This document shows, one piece after another, positions 1 through 12,137 of a stretch of 64,000 nt of DNA (position 1 is the stretch's first letter; each line of letters starts with the position of its first letter). This stretch comes from Paramacrobiotus metropolitanus (Eukaryota; Tardigrada; Eutardigrada; Parachela; Macrobiotidae): the NCBI RefSeq assembly GCF_019649055.1, contig NW_026570228.1, positions 2,170,001 through 2,234,000 of the forward strand, written 5' to 3'. The notes under the pieces were generated by a model. It saw nothing but the letters and a program-made list of their open reading frames with translations. It made no database searches and was not told where the DNA came from. A program made the position numbers and the translations under genes.

Positions 1-345
1 ATTGGTCAGGAGCTCGAAATCTGAGTAACGCTGACAATAACAAAAAAGCAGCACAGCGCCGCTATTAAATACACACAAACGAGTACATCACAAAACTAGA
101 ATTTTCAAGGTTCGGCAAACGCCCATATAAAGAACAATAAGCGTGCGCTGCCTATAAAGTATAAACCAATTAAAATGAATCAAAATTTCAGCAGTAAAAA
201 CAGATGGGCTTTGTTGGCCTTCCTTGGGGGTGAAAAGCCACTGACGCACCCCGATGTTTGGAGGCCAGTTTCAGGGGCGAACATTTTGTCTGACTCTTGA
301 GCAAATGAACCAACACGCGCAAACAAATCTCAATCCCGATTTCTG
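1..345. other. 3' flank of zinc-finger gene
   Basis: No coding exon is visible here. It lies downstream of the stop codon of the minus-strand zinc-finger gene and probably holds its 3' UTR and terminator region. Confidence 0.5.
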
Positions 346-1792
346 CTAACCCACATCGGAATTTCTGAACTCCATATTTTCTACCACGCTTTTAACAAAC
401 CAGCGGAGTGGCTCTTTAAATATAGGATTCGACAGCGGTAGTTCAGTGCGGATCGTTTTGGTTCCTTGGTTTTTCTGGGCGTATTCTATCGCGATATCAT
501 TCACCCTATACACAAGACAATACAAAACAAGTTACGTTACGGTCAACACAAAAAATAATAATAATACACAATCAACCAACAAAAAAGATGTGACATGATC
601 TATACAAATGCGCTACAGTTAGCTTTCAAATTTACAGCCTTCAACTTACCAATCCTCAGAATCCTGTGCGAAAGGAAAATGGACCTTGTACCAGTTTGGC
701 CCTTCCGCGGTCTGTACAGGCTAAAACAATAAGCGCCGACTTTCGTTAATTATGTCACATTTTATGTGCCACAATTACAAATTTACAACATCGTATGCAC
801 ACCACCTAAGTACTGTAATATACTAATATGTAACAAAATTATTAAAACTTGAGGCCGACGATTGGGAGCAAAGCACCAGAAATCTGCTTACCGTTAGGTA
901 TACTTGCACGAGATATTCATCCAGGTATGCTGCATAGACAATCCCTCTTTCGCGCAAATACTGTTGCACTTTCATGGCTACTTTTCTGCGCTGCTGCTCC
1001 GCTGCTGTGCCTACAATAATTATTGTCATAGAAAAAAGCATGTGCAGCGCCTACGTAAAATTACAATTGTGGTCAGTTGCAAAAAAAATTAATAAATACT
1101 CAACTTTTGAATTATAAATGCTCCGGTATAATACAAATTTTTTTGAATAATATATATACAATTTGACGAAATCTAATGTGAACACGATTGTCAACCGTAT
1201 CAGAGATAAAGGTTACCGTACCCAGAGATCAGACATAAAGATCAGAGATAAAGGTTACCGTACCCAGAAATGTGATGAGCGTCGAGCGAAACTGCCCAGC
1301 TGAACGTTCGTCCAGTTTGCGATCCTTTCGAACACTCTTCCTCGGTGCGGAATGGTTGGTTAATTCTAAATGATAGACCAGCTCATCGGGAGTATTAAAC
1401 GATTCATTGCAGCGATCCATCGGGCATCGAAACTGGTTCTTCGGCATGTGCGTTTCGGCCATGTGCTTCTGCAGGACGGGCGGGCGCATCGGACGACTTT
1501 TACAAGCACTGCAGTTCTTCCAAAGGCATAGTCCGTTTGAGCTATCCTTTGCCGGCTTCGCGTGGTTCCGCAGGTGATTAAGGAAATTCTCCGGTTGGTA
1601 CGTTTGGAAATCGCATTCACGCCATCGGCAAGAGTAGGATGTCGAGTTGCCACCGTCGCCAGCGCGGTGTGTGTTAACAGATTGCGAAGTGCTGGACGAT
1701 GGCATGTTTTCGCTGTCTTCGGACTGAAGCGGAACTGTTCTGCTGGGCGCTCTGCTGCCACTCTGATGGTTCTTGCGTCGAGTAGAAGACAT
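346..1792 (-). CDS. C2H2 zinc-finger protein, three fingers
   Basis: Four exons join to about 288 residues: 1792-1264, 1010-904, 720-650 and 505-346. The start is the ATG at 1792; an upstream reading is open to 1879, but this Met begins the Ser/Arg-rich leader MSSTRRKNHQSG. Three C2H2 fingers lie in exon 1. The first is Cys-x4-Cys-x12-His-x3-His (SCRWRECDF...HLRNH), the second starts CLWKNC and ends HMAETH, and the third starts CPMDRC and ends HLELTNH. Exon 2 is a basic, helix-forming stretch (QQRRKVAMKVQQYLRERG). The last exon ends with a hydrophobic/basic tail containing KEPLRWFVKSVVENMEF. Fingers of this Cys-x4-Cys type occur in transcription factors and chromatin proteins, so a nuclear DNA- or chromatin-binding role is likely. 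I cannot assign an orthologue. The splice donor of exon 1 lies inside a 42-bp tandem duplication. Confidence 0.8.
1199..1268. repeat. 42-bp-period tandem duplication over a splice donor
   Basis: The 28-base string beginning atcagagataaaggttacc occurs at 1199-1226 and again at 1241-1268, with period 42. The second copy contains the exon 1 donor of the zinc-finger gene (minus strand, CTGG|GTACGG). The first copy contains an identical donor sequence. Confidence 0.9.
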
Positions 1793-2064
1793 TGTAACTT
1801 CTATACGAGTATGAAATATTGTCATGCAAATTACCAACATCAACAAAAATTTCGCCGCGTCGAAGTTACAGCGGAACAACGAATCAAAAAAGATGTTATG
1901 TCTGTTATGAGTTTTTATTTTGTCTAAAAGGCTAGAACCCAGCGAAGAACGTTCAGAAGCGACTGAGTAAACGTGACTGCCGTCCGATCGTGCAACTCCA
2001 TCGTGGACAACGATTGCTTAAAACTTTTAATAAAATTTTTAACAAAATCAATTTTCCACGCACT

Positions 2065-2095
2065 CGTATCCGTATACGTACAGTATACGGATACG
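2065..2095. repeat. Inverted repeat, 13-bp perfect arms
   Basis: CGTATCCGTATAC at 2065-2077 is followed by a 5-base spacer and its exact reverse complement at 2083-2095. It sits 273 bases upstream of the zinc-finger start codon and could form a hairpin or be a two-fold symmetric protein site. Confidence 0.85.
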
Positions 2096-2381
2096 TATAA
2101 TTCCTGCTCGCTATATTTTTAAGCGAGGTCACCACGCTAACCAAAACACTTCCAAAAAACTAGATCATTAAAATCAATAGTTGTCCTTAAATTGGCCATG
2201 GTCCACAACCGCGTGACATGAGGTTTGTTTTAAATTCATCCGCCCAGGTACGTACTGGCCAGTGGCCGGTTAGAGATGCCGCAATTATACCGAACCTTGT
2301 ATTGTACCGGTAATGGTACAAATAATGGTGCAGTATTATGTATATCACTGTCCATCATCCATATACAGATATGAAATAATT

Positions 2382-2729
2382 TTATTCTTCTGTAGTACTA
2401 GTACGTATTATTTTTTTTGTTAGCGCGAAGGGGAAGATTTGTCCTTTTTTCATACGGCATTGTTGTTCGTATGGTTTAAGATGACTGACATCAATTTTAT
2501 TTTGGTGTTCGTTATTTGTTTGTAAAACTGAAATTATGCACATGATCGTCTGCGCTGTATCCGTCACTATCCGTATATAACACGCTAAAACTGGTACGTA
2601 AATGCATCTGCCGCCACCACTTGGATACAAGACGGTCATTTTTCCGTTTAGCACTAAATTATGCTCTTTAGATAGGATAGTGTTTATTTCATTAACGCAC
2701 TTTATCAGGTTGCGCCATTCTTTTTGCAT
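2382..2729 (-). CDS. Possible small protein, 115 aa, unrecognised
   Basis: A single open frame starts with ATG at 2729 and encodes 115 residues, starting MQKEWRNLIKCVNEINTILS. The composition looks protein-like: an amphipathic N-terminal helix, a central GGGRCIYVPVLACYI segment, and a charged C-terminus ending in TSTTEE. I do not recognise the family. No splice sites are needed. It lies alone between two better-supported genes, and it could be a chance open frame, so confidence is low. Confidence 0.3.
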   Translation of the reverse strand: MQKEWRNLIKCVNEINTILSKEHNLVLNGKMTVLYPSGGGRCIYVPVLACYIRIVTDTAQTIMCIISVLQTNNEHQNKIDVSHLKPYEQQCRMKKGQIFPFALTKKIIRTSTTEE

Positions 2730-3143
2730 TTATTATTGCCTCCAGCTTATTTATATGTACGCGCTTACGAGTCAGACGTCGGCCAAGGACAGTCGCGGTA
2801 TTCTGAGTTATCTATGGCCAGTCAAACAAATTACAGATTAGAATGTCAGTGCTGTAGACGCATTAGCTATAGCGTCTGTACTCGGTATGTACATTAGCAC
2901 ACATGTTGAAATTCATCAAAAGCTGTTGTATACAGTTTGTTGCACTGGAAGCACTAAAGATAACTCTTGCATATTTTCCACCGCTGTGATTGCCGATACA
3001 TTTATACCATTTTACCACCATCGAGGCATATAATTTCCGCCTTTTATCCGAACTCCTTTGCGGACGATTTTATTGACAGCGGAAAGAGTTTCGGGGATTG
3101 CGGAGCGTGCGCACATTTTATACAAAAAATATTATAACCGGAA

Positions 3144-6100
3144 ATGCAGAACGAGTACAGGCGATCGGTGTCGGTCAGCGATGGCGTGGCCAAGGCCAAA
3201 GCCTTTGGGAATTTACGGGAGAGAATCAGCCAAGCTGGAGAATATTTTGATAAATGGGTTGCCAGCTGGAATCAGGCGTGCGGCTCCGTACTGCTGGTCG
3301 GCGGAAATGATATTTTAGATCTCATGCTGAATGATCTGGTACGTTCTAGAAAAGCAGGTTCAGTAAGAAAGTTTTTTTAAAAATAATAGTATATTGTAAT
3401 TATTACAAATATGATTACAAATTAGTCTGGCTTAATTTAAATTTATTTTAACTGCACTTTGGCTTAATTTAAATTTATTTAAATTAATAATATATATTGC
3501 GAACGTTGCAGTATGGTACGACATTAACGAATTTGTTGATAAATATTTTGTTAATAAACGAAGATTCATCCCGCAATGTGCGACAGCTGAGATGAGGCAT
3601 ATTATATCTTGCATTTTAGATAGCTGAGTAAACAGCTACCGGTATAAAGTTAGTTTTATTCTTTGCTTTGGAATACCTTTCCGGATTCTTTGTTATTAAT
3701 GCAGATTCGTGATTTGCTTCAATCGTATAAGTAATTTTAAAATTTCTTAATTCGCATTTTTTCTCTTAATTTATGTTTAATATGTACTTAACTTATATAA
3801 ATAGGCTGAGCGAAAACAAGAAATCGTCAAATTAGAACAAAAGATCGCATCGCTCCGCAACAACCACTTAGCCGGCCATGGCCACATTGGCCAGCACAAG
3901 GATTACGACGGCGCCGTCGGTGCCGTTAATGGATCAACAAACAAACAACGTAACAAAAATCCGCCTGGACATATGCGCTCGGATGCTATGTTGGCCGAGC
4001 GACAATCACACCCGGCATCATATAATAAAAAAATGGAAAATGGGAAGAAAAACGGCAACCACTTTGCTGTCACCATAACCAATGCGCCCAAGCCAATCAA
4101 AATCGAAGCACCACCGCCAGACACCCCGAAACCGGCGAAAAAAGCCGGGCTGCTGCGAACGAATTCGGTGACCGTTAAAAAGTATGTCATGATTGGTAAA
4201 AAATAATAAATGACCAAAGTTGAAATTTTTTCCCGAAACCTGTGGATTTTAACAGATTTAATTTGTATTATTACATTACAGCGAAAAATGCCAGGAATTA
4301 GTGGATAAGTTTCTGAAAACGGAGCAGTCGAAAATGGAGCAAGTCAAAATACAGCAACTGGGCGTTGACCAATTTATTTTCACTGAGGTATTTGACTATT
4401 TGTACAGCATTTTATGAGGATATCTAAAAACATTGCGGCACCGTCGGCGCGTGAGTTTTAATTTAGCTTTTTCAGTCATCTCTTCCACGCGTCAAGACAT
4501 TCGAAGAAGCCAACTTTAAGCCTCAGCTGCTGAAAAATTTAAAGGAGTATGGATTTGAACAGGCACAACCAGTGCAACAGTGCCTAATTCCGGCGTGTCT
4601 TTCTGGTAAAACCCATTATTTCCCTATCTTAAAAAAGAATATATTAGCCTAAAAAATAACAGTACAGATCGGTGAAACTTTACATGAATAATATAGGCAA
4701 GAATATAATCTGTCAAGCTCCATCCGGTACCGGAAAAACATCCTCCACGGCGCTTGCACTGCTGCAGAAATTAGACATGGCTGTTAGTGGCTGTCAAGCA
4801 CTGGTCATCGCGCCGACCAAAGAAACCGCTGACCATGTAAGAAGAGGATCCGCAGAAGCGCAACTTCCACGCTGGAAAAATTGACCTTGAACATATTTCT
4901 TCAGTAACTGCTCTTAAAAATTATTTTGTTCTTATATTTGAATTATTTATCAATCAAACGAATTCTCTCACAATCAGCATAATGTTTCACTGATTTAAAG
5001 TGCCATCAGATATTACTTCCCGAACTTTTGAGCCATTGCGCTACGACATTGCTGCAATACAATACATGTGGTGACTATCGTGACTTGGTACAGTAGCTGT
5101 CGATGGTGAAACGGTCGTCCTAGCTTTTTACGAAAAAACAAAACAAATTGAGCAAAATTATTATTTCTTTAACAAGCAAATTATTGTTTTTCTTTGCAGT
5201 ATCAAACTGATGTTCTGGCGTTGGGCGAGTCGCAGAATGTGCTGTGCCATTCATGCACCAGCGGCACCAGTGCGGAAGTTGACGTTATGAAACTGAAAGC
5301 CAAACCGCATCACATTGTTGTCGGCACACCTGGGCGTCTTTACGAGCTCATCAAAATCCGTCAAGTTCTAGGTGAAAACATCAATATGACTAGGGACATA
5401 AAAGATACAGCTGTAAAATTATTATGGGTGTTAGCAGCATTTTTGATACTTATTTATCGTTTACAGTGCCCGATCAAATCAAGACGGTTGTCTTAGAGGA
5501 TGGTGACAAACTCTTTTTGCCGGGTTATAAAGAGGAAGTGGAAAGCATTTTGGCTTTATTACCGGCTAATCGGCAGGTACAAAACTTGACTTCTCTAATT
5601 ATGTAGCTTAACATTAAAAAGTTAAATAACATACTTTTCTTCGAAACAAAATAATTTGACGAATCAACTTATTTGATTATAATTAATGTAATCATTTTTA
5701 AAATCGCTTATATATCTAGTTCGTATTTTGGTCAATCTGCATATCAGAATTGGTCGAAAAGGTTATTTTAAACACACTTGTGCGTTTTTTGGTTAATGAT
5801 CTCGCCAACTGCGCTATACCGGTACCACAGCCCAATAATACTACTACGTACACGTACTACGTAATATCGCACGGCTGTGCCGGTACCGTGCGATATTTAT
5901 TTATGGTAATTGGTTAATTTATTCAAATGCTGATTTACAAAATCGAGTGATTTTCAAGGATATTCTGGTATGTTCTTCGCCGGCTACTACCGAACTGAAT
6001 CCACTGGCACATCTGTTTTCCACCTCGCCGCCGGAAATCATTACCGCGCGCTGTCTATCTTTTGTCGCTGAGGGAATATACCAGTTTTTCAACGCGTCAG

Positions 6101-7178
6101 AAAAAACTACACGGGCTCAACAAACTGCCGGCATAAGTAAGCACTTCGGGCCAGATAACGTGGTGTTTCTGTCCAAACAGGATTTGTCCAAGGAGGAACT
6201 CGGATATGATGATGCGGCCACGTGGACAGAAACCGTTTCTGATGGCGAAAAGGTAAAACTGTGAGTCAATTGATGAGAATGATGCCATTGTAATGATTGC
6301 GTGTATCAAAAGGTCAAACCCGGCTTTTCACGTTTTCATCCATAATTACTTGTAATTTGTAGTTACGATTAGTTAGTTACTAACTTTGAAGCAGCATTTC
6401 TTTTACGAAGTATAATAAGCAATGTGATAAGTTGCTGGATAAGCAAGAATTAGCAAATTAATAAATTCGGTAATTTTTTAAATACAACCTTTTAATTTCA
6501 AGCAGATGATCGGCGTCAAGGTTTATTTACACATAGTTTATATATCAATTACATCTGCTTGTAACTGCTAATTATGAGAGTACGCTTCGGTGTTAACAGT
6601 ACTTCTAGTCCTTGCAATCTTCCAGATTGTTCACACTTCCAAGTTATCCAAGGCTGAAATGGTGGAAAACTTCAAGAACAATTTAAAGCAGTCAGATTCG
6701 GCTGGTGGAAAACTGAATGTTATTGTTTTGTGCGACAACACGGCGGACTGCCGCAACTATACTACGCTGTAAGGGCTTACAATCCAAGTATACTGGACGT
6801 ACCTATTTCGTTCTATCGGTTTCATGTATTCATTATTCTTTCCATCAAAACAGCTTTTTTCCCATTTAAAAAATTTAAAATTAACTTTTTGTCGAGTTGC
6901 TTTAAATTAAACGAATCAGCTTTGTTCGCTAGAACTTAAAATGTACGTATAATAAAACTGCATGCATAGCTTCATACTACTAATATCTACATCCAGGTAC
7001 AGTAGTTGTTCTTACTTAATTTATTCATACGTATGTACACAGGTTACGGTTGCATCCTTTGGCAAACATGGCCATCATCCTCACCACATCCCCGATCAGT
7101 GAAAAAGTCGCTCAATTCCGTAAACAACTGGAAAAGGAGCATGGACTGTTCCTAATTGACCTCGTACTTTCCCCATAA
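3144..7178 (+). CDS. Degenerate eIF4A-like DEAD-box protein
   Basis: Ten exons join in frame to about 600 residues: 3144-3338, 3805-4181, 4282-4387, 4476-4605, 4697-4836, 5200-5371, 5467-5576, 5959-6252, 6626-6768 and 7043-7178. Roughly the first 225 residues are a lineage-specific extension with a short coiled coil (AERKQEIVKLEQKIASLRNN) and a basic Pro/Lys-rich part. A RecA1 domain follows: a Q-motif region (FEQAQPVQQ), an intact P-loop APSGTGKT (about 277-284), PTKETADH for motif Ia, and TPGR (359-362). The Walker B motif is EDGD (384-387) where eIF4A has DEAD. Motif III reads SPATT. RecA2 is short: VIVLCDNT fits motif IV, then the protein ends near the motif V position with no arginine-finger HRIGR motif. 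ATP binding is possible, but ordinary helicase turnover is unlikely. A regulatory or scaffold role is inference. Confidence 0.8.
3429..3480. repeat. Short direct repeat, period 32
   Basis: ggcttaatttaaatttattt occurs at 3429-3448 and 3461-3480, inside intron 1 of the eIF4A-like gene. The sequence is A/T-rich with no other visible function. Confidence 0.75.
5863..5897. repeat. 12-bp-arm hairpin in intron
   Basis: AATATCGCACGG at 5863-5874 and its exact reverse complement at 5886-5897 flank an 11-base loop. It lies in intron 7 of the eIF4A-like gene, within a GTAC-rich patch (5815-5897), and can fold in DNA or in the pre-mRNA. Confidence 0.85.
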
Positions 7179-8213
7179 GATTTTCATGCTGCACAAGTAC
7201 AGATACCGGCTTGCTTTCAATATTTTGTGCTTTCCATATTCATCTGCTTTTCGACGTTCTAGAGTAGTTGGATCATGAAAATTAATTCTATTTTGTATTT
7301 GTCCCAGTTTGTACGTTTTGGATTGCTTTGTCTGATATTAAAATGCCACAATTTAATTATATGCATGGTTGAAATATGATAAGTAGTTTAAGTACTTTTT
7401 GTATCGATTTGGACGTTTTCTGTAAGCCAACTGCAAAGCAGACTTTCTTGTGGCCAGAATGAAATAATCGAAGAAGAAAGATTGTTTATGCGGTTTTGAA
7501 TGCTGTTTATCGAATTGGCATTGTCATTGGCCAGCTTGTGAAATTGCTGACAATGCACTGAATGCATTACTTAATACCGTACCGGAAGCGAGATCAACTA
7601 GCCTTTTTTAACGGAGTACAAATTTTACAATAATTAATTGTTATACGTACGAACGAAAATAAAAATACGTGGTTTTTACGAAAATAAAAATATCTATACT
7701 TTGTTTTACATCGTTCTTTACTTCTGGTACAGCCGTTCAGGAAGGGAAAGTTATGACGCACAATCAAAACTGTATATAAGAGCTCACAAAAAAGCGGCAA
7801 ATTTTTTGCAATTATTAATGTTATTAATTCTAATAGTAATTCTAATTTATTAATTAATTCAAGTTTTTATTTCTCGTTCATTGTGATTTCATCGATACGC
7901 AACCGGTTTCTTTGAAGTTTGATATTTCGCCGGTTACCGGAAAGTACAAACAAACTCTTAGCTCCGCCTCCATCCATTGATTTACCCAATAAAGAATGCC
8001 CACGCTAGCCGGTGGATAACCTCCCAGCTTCCGTGATATGCCTTGCGCTGCCACATTTTCATTTCGTTGAATTTTTGACAACAAGGCAGCGTATTGGCAT
8101 TTGGCAGCGCCCAGCCAGATTCGTGTTGGATACCTCGGACGATCGTTCGCTGTTCTTCCATTCCACGGTTCGTTGCCTGTCGGTTACTTTACGCTAGTGT
8201 TTTTCTTGGGAAG
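7179..8213. other. Intergenic, tandem genes
   Basis: Spacer between two plus-strand genes. It should hold the 3' UTR of the eIF4A-like gene and the promoter and 5' UTR of the PDI gene. I see no coding exon and no distinct element. Confidence 0.5.
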
Positions 8214-11010
8214 ATGTGGTTAAGGGTAGTGTTTTTCGGCCTTGCTGCCTGTCTGGCAGCAGCCAGCGATGTGCTGGAATTCACGGATGCCGATTTCTCC
8301 AGCAAAATCGGTGATCATCCAGTTATATTAGTTGAATTTTTTGCACCTTGGTAAGTCATGTAAGATGTTAGGGATTTCTGTAATACGTAGCTGTGGACAG
8401 GTGAAAAATTGTTTTTTTATACGGCAAATGCCACTGGCACCCAGTGTTTGTGGGTTGTGCACAAATCACAATGCCGTCGATATTCTGATTTTATGATTTT
8501 TATCAGTTCGTTTACTTGCCACGTTTACAGTCAACAGGGTAGTGTTCCTTCCTATCAGTATCTTGAACTATCTTCTACTTAGTTTTCCGCAGTCGTACGA
8601 AGGAAAGAGTGTCGAGTTAGTTGTTTGTGACTGCGGACCGCGAAGGTGATAAGGTCCGCGAAGGAGTTGAACATTTTCTTGAGTTCTTCTTTTTGGGAAA
8701 CTCTCAGCTGGGAAAGATTGTAGTGTTATGAAAAATTGGATGCGAGTGGTTTCTTTGAAACATTATAAGACGTGTGATTTTATGAGACGTAACAAAACCG
8801 TGCAGATTATTTTTACAGTAAAATTTAAACTAAATTCTTCTCCATAAGGAATGGATAATATCATAATTATCAATGATAATAAAAATACGAGCGGAAAATT
8901 TTAGTTACGGGTAATTGTGTAACGTGTCAAGTGCATGGGTTAAGGTTGCTGACGTTTTTGTGGAATTTGGGATGTTATTTGAATTTAATTAATCGTACAA
9001 TTTTTTCCGACTTGATAGCTTTTTGTGAAACTTATTCGTCGGCATCAGGGAAAAGAGCTGACTGGTGGTGTGAAATCGTAGTGAGGTGGTAGTGAGATGA
9101 TCTTCATCAGCTTACGGTCTTACCACTTACGCTGAATAAGGTGGCTACTGTAGGAAAAATAATAAAATAGTGGCTGAATATTTTATCTTTGAAAGGTTTG
9201 AGTTAGAAGATGTAATCCGTAATACAGTTTTATTTTCAAAGTCTGACTGTAATTATGTTTTACGGAATTTTTCAAGGCTTTTGCGTTTGATCCTCCGAAT
9301 TTCTGACCATGGTGAATTATGGCTTGTAGGTGTGGGCACTGCAAACGTCTGGCGCCTGAATACGAAAAGGCCGCCACCAGCCTGAAGAAGGAAGATCCCC
9401 CGGTGCCGATTGCCAAGGTAGACTGCACAGCCAACACCGAGACCTGCCAGAAGTACGGCGTCTCCGGCTATCCTACCCTGAAGATCTTCCGCAATGGAGA
9501 ATTCTCCAAGGAATACTCCGGACCCCGCGAGGCCGATGGCATTGTCCGTACTATGCGCACCGAAGCCGGACCCTCATCCAAGGAATTGCACAGTGAAGCC
9601 GATCTGGCCAAATTCCTTGAATCCGCCGAGGCTGTCGTCGTCGGCTACCTGTCGGCTGGCAATGACAAGTTGAAGGAATGGTACACCAAGGCGGCGGACA
9701 CGATGAAGGAGGAATTGCGCTTCGCTCACACCACCAATGAGAAACTGTTCGGTCAGCATAAGGACAAGGCGGTGCTGTACCGTCCGAAACGTCTACACAA
9801 CAAATTTGAACCCGAGCATGTGGGCTTCGAGTCAACGGTGGAGAATCTGAAGCAGAGCATCAAGGACGCCGTGCACGGTCTGGTCGGCCACAAGACTACC
9901 TCCAACACGGCCAACTTCCCGTCGCCCCTGCTGACTGTCTACTACGATGTGGATTATACCAAGAATCCCAAGGGCAGCAACTACTGGCGAAACCGCATCC
10001 TTAAGGTATTTTATTGTAGTATTTCATGATTGATTTTTAGTTGTTTCCAAGAGTTATTAGGTATTTTAAAATTTTTTGTATGGTTGTGCGCGAAATAGTA
10101 CTTTTTTTATACTTGTTTCCTTTCAGTCGGGATTATAAATATTTGATTTGTTGTAAACTTTTAGGTTGTCAGCTCTCAGATTGAAAAACTGAAGAGCAAA
10201 CTGAGCTTCGCCGTTGCCAGCGTCGGTGAATTTGCCCATGAATTGACTGAATTCGGCTTGGACAGCGCTGATCAGAAGAAGCCGGTCGCTGCCATCCGTG
10301 ATGAACAACACCGTAAATTCGTCATGAAGGACGACTTCTCCGTGGAGAACTTGGAGAAGTTTGTCTCTGATTATTTGGCTAACAAGCTGGAGCCGTACAT
10401 GAAGTCGGAACCTGTTCCGGAAGACAAGTAAGCCGCTTGTTTCTCAAAGTTTCTATGTGGAAATCGATATGCCTAATGCATACCTATATGATTTTCTAAT
10501 AGTGTTTCGTTTTCAGCACCAAAGGAGTCAGAGTTGTTGTCGGAAAGAACTTCGAGGAAATCGTTAACGATGCCGACAAGGATGTTTTGATTGAATTCTA
10601 TGCACCATGGTGCGGTCACTGCAAGTAAGTCGAACACTGGCGCAGCAATAATTTTAAGTTTTTAAAAGTTGTGTGAATTAGGTTTATAGTGTGGTAACGA
10701 TTCTTAAAAATGGTGAAAAATTTTTCATAGAAAACTGGCTCCTATTTACGATGAGCTGGCTGAGAAGCTGAAAGACGAAACCGAAATCACCATTGCCAAG
10801 ATGGACGCCACAGCCAACGATGTCCCAAGTGGTTTCGATGTCCGCGGCTTCCCCACCCTGTACTTTGTGCCCAAGGGTGATAAGAAGAACCCTAAACAGT
10901 ACAACGGTGGACGGGAGGTTGATGATTTCATCAAGTATTTGGCGAAGGAATCGACAAACCCCCTGAAAGGCTTCGATCGTACCGGCAAGCCTAAGAAGAC
11001 AGAATTGTAA
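8214..11010 (+). CDS. PDIA3: Protein disulfide isomerase, ERp57/PDIA3-like
   Basis: Five exons join to about 487 residues: 8214-8350, 9330-10005, 10165-10427, 10517-10624 and 10731-11010. The protein oxidises and isomerises disulfides of secretory proteins in the ER lumen. It starts with a signal peptide ([17 protein letters not shown], cleaved about residue 19). The first thioredoxin domain has APWCGHC with active-site Cys 47 and 50, split by intron 1. Two inactive b-type domains follow, then a second thioredoxin domain with FYAPWCGHC (Cys 391 and 394). The C-terminus is KKTEL, a KDEL-type ER retrieval signal. The length matches PDIA3 (about 505 in human), and the a-b-b'-a' layout without an acidic tail favours ERp57 over classical PDI. 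Intron 1 is about 980 bases; the others are 90-160 bases. Identity is secure at family level. Confidence 0.93.
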
Positions 11011-12137
11011 GCGGGCCTGCGAAGTCCGAAGGCGAGCGGCCTCTTCGTGACGGAAACTTGCCATTCAGACGTGAATGGGGGATTTTTATTTCGCTGATAG
11101 TGATTTCAGATTTCTTTCCATCGGTGCGTTTTGCTGTTAATGTTGACGCGTTGTTAATTTTTGTGTTATTTTTATTTAATGCTGCAGTTGTTGCTCTTTG
11201 TGTTCGGTTTTGATCTGTTTCGACCGCATCGACAAAATGAACAGAAAAACAAATCAGGGAGGATTTTAATTTCGAAAAATAAGCGCCGCTCTGCAGAACA
11301 CACGGACGCGAGTCGATATATTTGATAACATTAAACACCATGCTTATTTGGCTAAACATGCTAGAGTACAGTACCACTGCAATGAACGGGGAACCACATT
11401 TTCGGTTCAAAACAAATTATATATATGCACGTAGATCCATCACATGCGAGCGGTTAACGGATAAGAATTACGATAATTGTTACGTGGGACCAGATAGGGA
11501 ATAACGAAAAACGCCTATCCGCCGGAAATCGGTGTACAATGACATTAGAGACCATCCACACGAGTACAGTACTTACTGTGATGCAGTAAATGCAGTAGTA
11601 AATAGTAGATACTAGTTAGACATTCAATGTTTTTGCAAACTGGAGGTCACTATTTAACTTTAACATAATCAAAACATTATTTTAATGTTTAAAAAACATC
11701 TGGGAAATGCAGCGTAAAGTGTCCTTTGCACGGCACCTTACCGAGACCGGAAGAACGTCACGAACACAGTTTGTCATAAACAACTGGGTCGTTGCGTCTA
11801 CCAACCACGAGAGGCGGCTTCCGCGGTTTCAATCAGCCGGAAACATGTCTGGCACTGCGCTGCAGGCTGTGTTGAAGTGTTCGCTGCAGTAGGAGTTGTC
11901 TTCAAAATTATTTTGATGTTTTACAGTTTTATTTATCTCCGTTTTCTCTCATATTATCCAGAATTGTCGTTTTGTTTGTCGGGAAATTTCCGGATATTTG
12001 ATGCAGTTTTATTCATAGCAGGGCCGCCGTCACTGGACATCCTGGTATCGAACTGAAAAGCGGAAAAGCATACACCTTTCTGCATTGTTCGCAGCTGGCG
12101 AAAACTTGCTGTTTATATCTTTTGACGTTGTTTCACT
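11011..12137. other. Intergenic, tandem genes
   Basis: Spacer between the PDI and Mpv17-family genes, both on the plus strand. Reading frames here are short and unlike protein. The first part is probably the PDI 3' UTR; the region just before 12138 is probably the next 5' UTR. Confidence 0.5.

Larger units (their letters stand above)
1793..3143. other. Divergent intergenic region
   Basis: This 1.35-kb spacer separates the minus-strand zinc-finger gene from the plus-strand eIF4A-like gene and must hold both promoters. It contains a 13-bp-arm inverted repeat at 2065-2095 and one orphan minus-strand reading frame at 2382-2729. I see no certain promoter motif. Confidence 0.5.

Noticed and set aside
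9551-9835. Antisense frames over the PDI gene
   Set aside because: They are shadows of the strongly coding plus-strand PDI exon 2.
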